NCBI RefSeq assembly: GCF_938018035.1
Contig: NZ_CALIJF010000391.1
Location: 1 to 5,669, forward strand
Direction of reading: 5' to 3'
Source of the DNA: an uncultured Campylobacter sp.
Lineage (GTDB): Bacteria > Campylobacterota > Campylobacteria > Campylobacterales > Campylobacteraceae
Length of the DNA stretch: 5,669 bases
Shown: one piece after another, positions 1 to 5,496 of the stretch
Layout of the letters: the number at the start of each line of letters is the position of its first letter
How positions within the stretch are numbered: position 1 is the stretch's first letter
Notes under the pieces: generated by a model
Seen by the model: the letters and a program-made list of their open reading frames with translations, nothing else
Databases searched by the model: none
What the model was told of the DNA's origin: nothing
Translations under genes and position numbers: made by a program

Positions 1-19
1 TCGCTAGCAAGGGATAAGG

Positions 20-1000
20 ATGAACGAAGCAAAGCCCAAAGAGTTAAAGAAAATTTTAAATGAACGGCGTCAAAATTTAGAGCAAGGCTCGGAGGGGAAT
101 TGTGACGCTCAAAATTTTGATGCCTTAAATTTTGATCTTTCAAAATTCGATACTTTAAATTTAAGTGCTTCAAATTTTGATGCCTCAGATTTAAACAATA
201 CAAATTCTAAAGTTTTGAATTTTAATAACGAAAATGTAGACGATCTAAATTTAAACGCAGAGTGCGGTAGAAGATTTCAAAATTTAGATTCCGATGATGT
301 CGCTTCTAATAAAAATTCTAAAACTGGGGCTAGAGACTACGACAAAGAGCCGCTAGTAATTAAAAACTATGAAAAGTTTTTTGTTTATGCACGGCTTTTT
401 ATAATTCTTCCAGTATCGGGTCTGCCGCTACTTCTTATTCGAGATATTATAGACTTCGGATATATAGATACATACGAATATTTGCTGTCCTGTATAGCGC
501 TATTACTGATCGCCGTTATTACTTATATCTTTACTGCAATACGCAATAAACGCGAAATAAAATTTACTAATCAATATATAGAATTTTTAGATAAAGGGGT
601 CGTCAAAAGGCAGTGTAAGGTAGAAGAGGAGGCGTTGCGTAGAAATTTTTCAACGGAAAATTTTCGCGCCTCATCTTTTATTGTGCTAGTTGTGTTATGC
701 GCCGGTTCTCTGGGTCTTTTCTTGGTGGCGTTAATTTTTATGTATATAATCAATATGCTTCTAAAACTAATCGTCTATTTCTATATTAACCGATCTTTAA
801 AGGGATTTAAAATTTTTCCGTTTATAAAAGTCGCCAGACCTGGATATGGTAAGTATCTATATAATGCCGTTGCCATAGCGGCGCACTACTATTTGATTTA
901 TTTGTATAGCAGTGAAATTTACGACGAAGTTAGAGAGTATTTTCTACAGAAAAATATAAATATAGACTATATTAAAAAAGACTATACGGTTTTTATCTAG
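20..1000 (+). CDS. Pentapeptide-repeat membrane protein, function unknown
   Basis: I do not recognise a family for this 326-residue protein. Residues 1-25 are basic and probably helical. Residues 26-80 form eleven consecutive five-residue units of the form x-N-[F/L]-[D/N/S]-x (for example QNFDA, LNFDL, SNFDA): a hydrophobic residue recurs every fifth position at C28, F33, F38, F43, L48, F53, L58, S63, F68, V73 and L78, usually preceded by Asn. This spacing resembles pentapeptide-repeat proteins, which fold as a right-handed beta-helix. An acidic linker (81-112) follows, then hydrophobic segments at about 120-140, 154-174 and 219-255 (one or two passes), and a tyrosine-rich stretch at about 278-297. 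The start is the first ATG after an in-frame TAG at 5-7, with AAGGG six bases upstream. The gene is more AT-rich than its neighbours. Coding status is secure; a role at the inner membrane is inferred from the hydrophobic segments only. Confidence 0.8.
   Translation: MNEAKPKELKKILNERRQNLEQGSEGNCDAQNFDALNFDLSKFDTLNLSASNFDASDLNNTNSKVLNFNNENVDDLNLNAECGRRFQNLDSDDVASNKNSKTGARDYDKEPLVIKNYEKFFVYARLFIILPVSGLPLLLIRDIIDFGYIDTYEYLLSCIALLLIAVITYIFTAIRNKREIKFTNQYIEFLDKGVVKRQCKVEEEALRRNFSTENFRASSFIVLVVLCAGSLGLFLVALIFMYIINMLLKLIVYFYINRSLKGFKIFPFIKVARPGYGKYLYNAVAIAAHYYLIYLYSSEIYDEVREYFLQKNINIDYIKKDYTVFI
95..259 (+). repeat. Tandem 15-bp coding repeat (11 pentapeptide units)
   Basis: Eleven in-frame 15-bp units encode residues 26-80 of the preceding protein. 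The best conserved units read close to TCAAATTTTGATGCC (for example 125-139 and 170-184); the later units have drifted but keep the Asn codon and the following hydrophobic codon. The core AAATTTTGA matches a word that is common across the whole window, so the array may have grown from such words by slippage or unequal crossover. That origin is an inference. Confidence 0.75.
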
Positions 1001-1007
1001 GAATATA

Positions 1008-1075
1008 TACGAAGCGGGCGGCAAATTTTAAACTAAAATTTCAATATTTTATGGTAGCCGCCACTAAATTTCGTA
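1008..1075 (+). terminator. Nested inverted repeat after the pentapeptide gene
   Basis: Three perfect inverted repeats are nested: outer arms TACGAA (1008-1013) and TTCGTA (1070-1075), middle arms GGCGGC (1017-1022) and GCCGCC (1057-1062), and inside them AAATTTTA (1023-1030) and TAAAATTT (1034-1041), which form an 8-bp stem with a 3-nt loop. It begins seven bases after the stop codon at 998-1000, so transcription termination is the simplest role. No clean run of T follows, and a structured RNA or transcript-stabilising element is also possible. Confidence 0.4.
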
Positions 1076-1152
1076 GCAATACTGAGTGCAAATACAGCGT
1101 AAATTAGCGCTAAATTTTATGCGTAGAAGCGCTTGTTGAAATTCTAACCGCC

Positions 1153-1198
1153 TGTCGCTGGAATAAAATTTCGTCGGTAGAATTTTACCCGAGCGACA
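1153..1198. repeat. Strong imperfect hairpin in the spacer
   Basis: Arms of 18 bases, 1153-1170 (TGTCGCTGGAATAAAATT) and 1181-1198 (AATTTTACCCGAGCGACA), pair at 15 of 18 positions around a 10-base loop. The outer seven base pairs and the inner seven are both perfect; the three mismatches lie between. It could act as a bidirectional terminator, a folded leader or RNA element, or be the relic of a small repeat. The sequence alone does not decide. Confidence 0.5.
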
Positions 1199-1269
1199 TT
1201 TCTACACGGAATTCTATCGGTAAAATTTCGAAGGCAAAATTTGCGCCTAAACCCTCTTAAAACTCGCCC

Positions 1270-1314
1270 TGCGAATTCCGTCCGAGCGAAATTGCCTTGC
1301 GAAATTCCGTCCGT
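1270..1314. repeat. Direct repeat TGCGAA(A)TTCCGTCCG
   Basis: TGCGAATTCCGTCCG at 1270-1284 recurs at 1299-1314 with one extra A (TGCGAAATTCCGTCCG), offset 29 bases. The copies lie 59-103 bases upstream of the likely start of the next gene, where a regulator site could sit, but the repeat may equally reflect local duplication. Confidence 0.45.
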
Positions 1315-1362
1315 TTATATTCGGCTAAGCTCACACTCGGTAGTATTTGTCATTTTATTTGC

Positions 1363-1375
1363 GGAGGTTGTTTTG
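1363..1375 (+). promoter_or_regulatory. Ribosome binding site and TTG start
   Basis: GGAGG at 1363-1367 followed by five bases and TTG at 1373-1375. It is the strongest Shine-Dalgarno match in the window and decides the start of the large ankyrin gene in favour of the downstream TTG. Confidence 0.7.
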
Positions 1376-2812
1376 AAAGAGATAAAATCCAAGCTCATCA
1401 TAGCGTGCTTGGTTGTTACGGCAGGCCTATTTTTCTTGATCGCAGGCGGTGCACTTATGGATAGATCCGAAACTCAGCCCGCACAAAATTCTACGGTGAG
1501 TCGCGCCACAACCTCCGGCAACTCCTCCAATCGGCCGCTAACGGACGAGGATCGCGCCGCAATAGCGAGGTACCGGTATGAAAGGCTGGGCGCCGAGTTA
1601 GATTTGGACGAGTGCGTAGTGCATGGCGATGAGCGAATGGAGTATTTCTGCAAGCTTTTGCGCTCCAAGGACACTGCGCGTATTTTAGCATTTATGCGAG
1701 AGCAGCGCATCACTGCGGGCGATCCGCTACATTTTGGCATAACGGCAATAATGTATTCTAGCTTTTACAACGATGCAAACACCACCGAGGAGCTGATCTA
1801 TCACGGAGCGGATATCAACCGCACGGACGATTTTTCTCATTCGGCGCTGAGCTATGCTATCGAAAATAACTCTACCGCCGCCGCGGAAGTTCTACTTAAG
1901 CATGGAGCTAGCTTTTCTAGCGTTAAATATGTTCGTCCGTGGCTTGCGACTCCGGGATGCTGCGATGCCTATTTGGTCGCCGATACTAGCGATGCACAGG
2001 TAAGGACATATTACGGAACACCTAAAAGCGAGGGTACTAGCGCGGTATCTGATCCGCTCTATTACGCCGTAGCGGGTGGATTTTTGCAGATGACGGAGCT
2101 TATGCTTAGTAGCGGCGTAAGACCTGAGATTACCGCTTGGACGGACGATCATTGTATTGCTTTTACGCTCAAGCACCGTAAAGATGAGCGGCAGCCGAAC
2201 TGCTCCATCTATCAGATGCTACCGCAGCGATATGACGCAAGTATGCTAAATCTGCTACTTAAATACGATTTAGCAGGGCTTCCGGGCGATGAGCGTATTC
2301 GAAAAAAATACGATGACTGCCGTAAGGATTTGGATACGTTGAGGAAGTATAAGAAAATATACCTAGAGCATATGGATGATTATTGTTACGATGAGATTAT
2401 TTTGGTTTGGAGCTGGTTGGATAGCTTTAATTATGATATGGTCAGGTTTACTATGGCGGAGCAGCCAAAGGATTGGGAAAAGGGTGCAATCGGGTTTAAC
2501 AGAGGTTCGCTGCCCGATCTTAATAGATGCGGCTCAGTAACACCCAATACGGCGCTACTTGGTATCTACGATACGCTTATAAAGCGCTATTCCGCGCTCT
2601 GCGGCGATGAGCTTAATGGCGCGAGCGGCTTTGATCTGGATAAATTTTTTAGATATTCGCACTTAAAAGGCTTGGAATTTGATCTTAAAATAGAGTATGA
2701 GGGCAAGGTGATAAGAGTGGAGGAGTACGATAAAATTTTAAGGCGCGATGCGTCTAAGCAGCTAGAGCAAGCGGGATCCAAGGCTAAGGATACCGCGTCT
2801 GCCAATGAATAA
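1373..2812 (+). CDS. Membrane-anchored ankyrin-repeat protein
   Basis: I start this 479-residue protein at the TTG at 1373 because GGAGG (1363-1367) lies five bases upstream and the product then begins with a short basic segment and a hydrophobic helix (about residues 8-28). Starting at TTG 1241 would add 44 residues of spacer-like sequence. The helix looks like an uncleaved anchor, placing the rest in the periplasm. A Ser/Thr/Gln-rich linker follows (about 31-57). Ankyrin-type repeats are visible at about 120-152 (ending HGADINRTD), 153-185 (VLLKHGASF) and 226-257 (ELMLSSGVRPE), with a possible fragment near 289-301. The remainder, 302-479, matches nothing I know. Ten cysteines follow the anchor (81, 93, 196, 197, 261, 277, 316, 338, 386, 410), which would fit disulphide bonding outside the cytoplasm. 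Ankyrin repeats mediate protein contacts; the partner is unknown. The gene is separated from katA by 390 AT-rich bases and probably transcribed separately. Confidence 0.8.
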   Translation: MKEIKSKLIIACLVVTAGLFFLIAGGALMDRSETQPAQNSTVSRATTSGNSSNRPLTDEDRAAIARYRYERLGAELDLDECVVHGDERMEYFCKLLRSKDTARILAFMREQRITAGDPLHFGITAIMYSSFYNDANTTEELIYHGADINRTDDFSHSALSYAIENNSTAAAEVLLKHGASFSSVKYVRPWLATPGCCDAYLVADTSDAQVRTYYGTPKSEGTSAVSDPLYYAVAGGFLQMTELMLSSGVRPEITAWTDDHCIAFTLKHRKDERQPNCSIYQMLPQRYDASMLNLLLKYDLAGLPGDERIRKKYDDCRKDLDTLRKYKKIYLEHMDDYCYDEIILVWSWLDSFNYDMVRFTMAEQPKDWEKGAIGFNRGSLPDLNRCGSVTPNTALLGIYDTLIKRYSALCGDELNGASGFDLDKFFRYSHLKGLEFDLKIEYEGKVIRVEEYDKILRRDASKQLEQAGSKAKDTASANE

Positions 2813-2850
2813 AATTTCGTAAAGCTTTTGGATATGATCGCTACGTATTT

Positions 2851-2889
2851 GACAAAATTTTATAAAATTTTAATGATTTTAAATTTGTC
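2851..2889 (+). terminator. Possible terminator of the large ankyrin gene
   Basis: GACAAA (2851-2856) and TTTGTC (2884-2889) are perfect inverted arms; the AT-rich interior, with AAAATTTT twice, can extend the stem imperfectly. A T-rich stretch follows (2891-2899). It lies 38 bases after the stop codon. The stem is weak and the loop long, so this is tentative. Confidence 0.3.
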
Positions 2890-3044
2890 GTTTCTCTTTA
2901 ATATCTTGATCATCGTAATCCTAGCTTCAAGTTATCATCGCCTTGTATTTGTGTGGTTATAGCATCTATACTTCTAAAAGATCGCGAAATATCATCTTTC
3001 TTATATTAATATGAGATAAATTTATATATAGCAGATCTCACAAT

Positions 3045-3059
3045 TTATGAAATTCATAA
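3045..3059. promoter_or_regulatory. 7-1-7 palindrome, candidate PerR/Fur-type operator
   Basis: TTATGAA-A-TTCATAA is a perfect 15-bp palindrome of seven-base arms around one base, the architecture of the PerR box (Bacillus consensus TTATAATNATTATAA, matched at 10 of 14 arm positions). C. jejuni katA is known to be controlled by PerR and Fur. The site is 144 bases before the katA start, rather far unless transcription begins near 3090, where a TATAAAAT at 3080-3087 could serve as -10. In such AT-rich DNA chance palindromes occur, so the assignment is tentative. Confidence 0.35.
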
Positions 3060-3124
3060 TGTTAAAGATGGGTTAGAAATATAAAATTTTAAAATATTAC
3101 AAATTCTAAGGCTAAACTTTTATC

Positions 3125-3140
3125 AATAATTTTTATTATT
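3125..3140. promoter_or_regulatory. Inverted repeat AATAAT-TTTT-ATTATT
   Basis: Perfect six-base arms separated by four T residues, lying 26-41 bases upstream of the likely katA -10 hexamer, overlapping or just above the -35 zone. It is a second candidate for a peroxide- or iron-responsive repressor site. Low sequence complexity makes the call weak. Confidence 0.25.
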
Positions 3141-3161
3141 TAATGAATATTTTAATTTATA

Positions 3162-3178
3162 TGTGTATAATTATAAAT
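3162..3178 (+). promoter_or_regulatory. Probable katA promoter (-10 region)
   Basis: TATAAT at 3166-3171, preceded by TGTG, is a perfect -10 hexamer with T-rich DNA upstream and no clear -35 box, as is usual for the Campylobacter vegetative sigma factor. It predicts a transcript start near 3178 and a leader of about 25 bases carrying the ribosome binding site AGAAAGGA (3189-3196). The hexamer lies within the perfect palindrome TATAATTATA (3166-3175), so a repressor there would block transcription. Confidence 0.5.
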
Positions 3179-3202
3179 AAATTTTATTAGAAAGGAATAA
3201 AT

Positions 3203-4639
3203 ATGAAAAAACTAACCACTACTTCGGGTAATCCTATCGCGGATAACCAAAACTCCCTTACCGCAGGCAGTCGCGGCGGTATAATGTTACAAGATTATCA
3301 GCTACTTGAAAAACTAGCTCATCAAAACAGAGAGCGTATCCCCGAGCGTGCCGTTCATGCAAAAGGTAGTGCTGCATACGGAACATTAGAGATTACGCAC
3401 GATATCTCGCGATATACTAAAGCCAAAGTATTGCAAAAAGGCGAGAAAACAAGGCTGCTTTTGAGATTTTCTACCGTTGCCGGTGAAGCTGGAGCGGCTG
3501 ATGCTGAGCGCGACGTAAGGGGCTTTGCGATTAAATTTTACACCAAAGAGGGCAACTGGGATTTGGTCGGAAACAACACTCCCGTCTTTTTTGTAAAAGA
3601 CCCGTATAAATTCCCGGATTTTATCCACACGCAAAAGCGTGATCCCCGCACACACCTCCGTTCAAATGAGGCAGCATGGGACTTTTGGAGCTTAAGCCCT
3701 GAGAGTATGCATCAAGTAACCATCCTGATGAGTGACCGCGGTATTCCGGCAAGTTACCGTCATATGCACGGATTTGGTAGTCATACCTACAGCCTTATAA
3801 ATGACAAGAATGAAAGATTTTGGGTTAAATTTCACTTCAAAACCCGCCAAGGCATTAAAAATTTAACCAACGCTCAGGCTTCACAGATCATTGCAAAAGA
3901 TCGAGAGAGCAATCAACGCGATCTTTTTGAGAGTATAGAAAAGGGTGACTTTCCAAGCTGGGATTTTAAAATTCAAATAATGACTCTACAGCAGGCAAAA
4001 GAGGTCAAATTTAACCCCTTTGATCTAACCAAAACTTGGCCTCATAAGGAGTTCCCACTCATCGATGTGGGCGTCATGACGCTAAACGAAAATCCGAAAA
4101 ATTATTTCAATGAAGTTGAGCAGGCTGCATTTAGTCCGTCAAATATAGTACCTGGTATCAGCTTTAGTCCCGATAAGATGCTGCAAGCAAGGATATTCAG
4201 CTACCCCGATGCTCAAAGATATCGTATCGGCACGCACTACGCGCAGCTAGATGTTAATCGTCCTGTAAGCGAGGTCAATACTTACGTCGTGGGCGGCGCG
4301 ATGAATAACGGAATGTATGAGCTTGACGATAAGGCTTACTATGAGCCTAACAGCTTTGGCGGTGCCAAAGAGGATCGTGCTCTGCTAGAGCCTGATATAA
4401 GCATAGAAGGCGCGATGCAAAGATACGATCACAGAGTCGAGGATCAGGATTATTATTCGCAACCTAGAGCGCTTTTTGAGCTAATGAGTGACGAACAAAA
4501 ATCGCAGCTTTTTAGTAATATCGCAGATAGCATGGAGGGTGTGAGCGAAGCGATAAAAGAGCGTGCGATAGGACATTTTGAAAAAATTTCCGCTGACTAC
4601 GCAAATGGCGTAAGAGCCGCTTTGAAAGCAAAAAATTGA
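3203..4639 (+). CDS. katA: Haem catalase KatA
   Basis: Monofunctional haem catalase, converting hydrogen peroxide to water and oxygen. At 478 residues it is a small-subunit catalase, near the length of C. jejuni KatA. The key features are intact: the distal-side motif RERIPERAVHAKG with catalytic His52; RFSTVAGE at 88-95; the distal Asn124 in GNNTPVFF; IHTQKRDP (141-148) and RHMHGFGSHTYS (186-197), typical of the core barrel; and the proximal motif around Arg330 to Arg341 (RIFSYPDAQRYR), where Tyr334 is the haem ligand. No signal peptide is visible, so it is cytoplasmic by sequence. The start is supported by AGAAAGGA six bases upstream. Its stop overlaps the start of the ankyrin gene, indicating an operon. 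Peroxide and iron control through PerR and Fur is known in C. jejuni and plausible here from the upstream palindromes. The identification is very secure. Confidence 0.97.
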   Translation: MKKLTTTSGNPIADNQNSLTAGSRGGIMLQDYQLLEKLAHQNRERIPERAVHAKGSAAYGTLEITHDISRYTKAKVLQKGEKTRLLLRFSTVAGEAGAADAERDVRGFAIKFYTKEGNWDLVGNNTPVFFVKDPYKFPDFIHTQKRDPRTHLRSNEAAWDFWSLSPESMHQVTILMSDRGIPASYRHMHGFGSHTYSLINDKNERFWVKFHFKTRQGIKNLTNAQASQIIAKDRESNQRDLFESIEKGDFPSWDFKIQIMTLQQAKEVKFNPFDLTKTWPHKEFPLIDVGVMTLNENPKNYFNEVEQAAFSPSNIVPGISFSPDKMLQARIFSYPDAQRYRIGTHYAQLDVNRPVSEVNTYVVGGAMNNGMYELDDKAYYEPNSFGGAKEDRALLEPDISIEGAMQRYDHRVEDQDYYSQPRALFELMSDEQKSQLFSNIADSMEGVSEAIKERAIGHFEKISADYANGVRAALKAKN

Positions 4640-5124
4640 CGAGCTTAACGCAGGCCGAGGAGCAAAGATATGGTGAGCTTTGCGCTATAGCGCTCGATTT
4701 TGCCAGGCGAGATGATGCTGACGAGCTAGAAAAGATGATAAAAGCCGGTCTTAGCGTAAATTTAAAATCCGCCAAAGGCGACACGCTTTTAATGCTGGCT
4801 AGCTACAATAACGCGCTAAAGACTGTAGATATGCTGCTCTCAAACGGCGCCAGAGTCGATGAGCGTAATGACCGCGGGCAAACCCCGCTCGCGGGCGCGG
4901 CCTTTAAAGGACATTTGGAGGTAGTCAAAGCTCTCGTAAATGCAGGTGCAGACGTAGAGGCTACGAGTGGTCTTGGTATGACACCCTATGCCTTTGCTGT
5001 GATGTTTGGTAGAAGTGAAACGGCAAAATTTTTACTAAGCAAGCGTAAAAAGCAGGGCTTGCTACAAAAACTGGCGGTTAAATTTTTAGGAATTTTCACC
5101 AAAAAGAGCGCGCGAGCGATTTAA
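4636..5124 (+). CDS. Ankyrin protein, probable haem delivery to KatA (Cj1386-like)
   Basis: This 162-residue protein has an N-terminal helical cap (about 6-46) and three ankyrin repeats: about 48-80, 81-113 (GQTPLAGAAFKGHLEVVKAL...) and a shorter one at 114-137. A basic, amphipathic tail (about 136-158) ends the protein. There is no signal peptide, so it should be cytoplasmic with KatA. The TTG at 4636 overlaps the katA stop (TTGA), implying translational coupling; the ribosome binding site is weak (GAAAG, 4624-4628), which fits re-initiation. In C. jejuni the equivalent gene downstream of katA, Cj1386, encodes an ankyrin protein that binds hemin and passes it to KatA; from memory Tyr57 was named as the iron ligand, and a Tyr occupies position 57 here (LLMLASYNN). 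Orthology is inferred from gene order, size and repeats, without an alignment. Confidence 0.88.
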   Translation: MTSLTQAEEQRYGELCAIALDFARRDDADELEKMIKAGLSVNLKSAKGDTLLMLASYNNALKTVDMLLSNGARVDERNDRGQTPLAGAAFKGHLEVVKALVNAGADVEATSGLGMTPYAFAVMFGRSETAKFLLSKRKKQGLLQKLAVKFLGIFTKKSARAI

Positions 5125-5161
5125 ATTTTTATGCGCCTTGATATTTGGCGGTTTAAAATTT
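5123..5161 (+). terminator. Stem-loop closing the katA operon
   Basis: Arms 5123-5137 (AAATTTTTATGCGCC) and 5147-5161 (GGCGGTTTAAAATTT) pair at 12 of 15 positions around a nine-base loop: CGCC/GGCG at the tip and AAATTTT/AAAATTT at the base. The structure starts within the stop codon of the ankyrin gene. The AT-rich foot supplies U residues on the downstream arm, so it could act as an intrinsic terminator, although no longer T run follows. Confidence 0.45.
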
Positions 5162-5241
5162 GACGTATGTTTTGCTGTGCCTCCCATTTCGTCTGAATTT
5201 AGCAGGTCTTGTTGGCTTCGCTCGTGGGCTCAATTTTTACG

Positions 5242-5487
5242 ATGAAGATTGGTATGATCTATTGCGATCCTTGTGGCAAGACTATAAATTTTCCTTTGAA
5301 TCTTTGTAGAGTTTGTAAATTTTTAAGATTTTTCAGCGCGCTTGGAATTTTATTGATTTTTGGATCGAGCTTGTTTTGTAGCTGGATTTGGCTTAGTACT
5401 GCGGCTAAATTTTATAATTTTGGGTTCATCGATCGAGCCCTTTACGCCGAGCCGATTATTATATGTAGCCTAATTTTGATATCTTAA
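5242..5487 (+). CDS. Small zinc-ribbon-like membrane protein, possibly truncated
   Basis: From the ATG at 5242 this is an 81-residue protein. It opens with two CxxC pairs (C8/C11 in CDPC and C22/C25 in CRVC), spaced like a zinc ribbon. A clear membrane helix follows (about 29-52). A second hydrophobic stretch (about 70-81, PIIICSLILIS) is cut off by the stop after only about 12 residues, suggesting loss of the C-terminus. The start is uncertain: TTG at 5209 or 5212, behind AGG at 5204-5206, and ATG at 5254 are alternatives; an in-frame stop at 5200-5202 limits the upstream end. I know no specific function. Only nine bases separate its stop from that of the convergent gene, with no obvious terminator between them. 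Confidence 0.55.
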   Translation: MKIGMIYCDPCGKTINFPLNLCRVCKFLRFFSALGILLIFGSSLFCSWIWLSTAAKFYNFGFIDRALYAEPIIICSLILIS

Positions 5488-5496
5488 GGATCACGA

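Larger units (their letters stand above)
1001..1372. other. Gene-free, hairpin-rich intergenic region
   Basis: No convincing gene lies in these 372 bases. An open frame does extend upstream of the next gene to a TTG at 1241, but its first 44 codons have no ribosome binding site and encode repeated spacer-type sequence. The region holds seven AAATTT words between 1023 and 1242, several inverted repeats (1008-1075, 1104-1113, 1127-1134, 1153-1198, 1235-1245) and a near-identical direct repeat (1270-1284 and 1299-1314). It must also contain the promoter of the next gene, but I cannot place it; TATATT at 1316-1321 is a weak candidate -10. Confidence 0.6.
2813..3202. other. AT-rich spacer upstream of katA
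   Basis: These 390 bases carry no secure gene. GC in 3001-3180 is 26 of 180 bases (about 14%), far below the flanking genes. The stretch contains a terminator-like inverted repeat (2851-2889), two palindromes that could bind a Fur-family repressor (3045-3059, 3125-3140) and the probable katA promoter. A 42-codon hydrophobic open frame (2834-2962, +) and a 31-codon open stretch on the minus strand (2910-3005) are present but unsupported as genes. Confidence 0.6.

Noticed and set aside
571..753. Minus-strand open frame within the pentapeptide-repeat gene
   Set aside because: It is short, has no supporting motif and is antisense to a convincing gene.
1241..1372. N-terminal extension of the large ankyrin protein from TTG 1241
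   Set aside because: There is no ribosome binding site, the encoded residues come from spacer-type repeats, and TTG 1373 has a strong GGAGG at ideal spacing followed by a normal anchor sequence.
1373..1444. Lipoprotein signal in the large ankyrin protein (IIAC, Cys12)
   Set aside because: Only four hydrophobic residues precede the Cys and the hydrophobic helix continues beyond it, so an uncleaved membrane anchor fits better.
1474..2805. Minus-strand open frames within the large ankyrin gene (1474-1740, 1491-1691, 1892-2176, 2587-2805)
   Set aside because: They overlap a well-supported gene, show no domains or ribosome sites, and have the composition of antisense shadow frames.
3386..3655. 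Minus-strand open frame within katA
   Set aside because: It is the shadow of a conserved catalase region with all motifs on the plus strand.
4512..4784. Minus-strand open frame across the katA-ankyrin junction
   Set aside because: It lies opposite two well-supported coupled genes, is Ser-rich and has no recognisable features.
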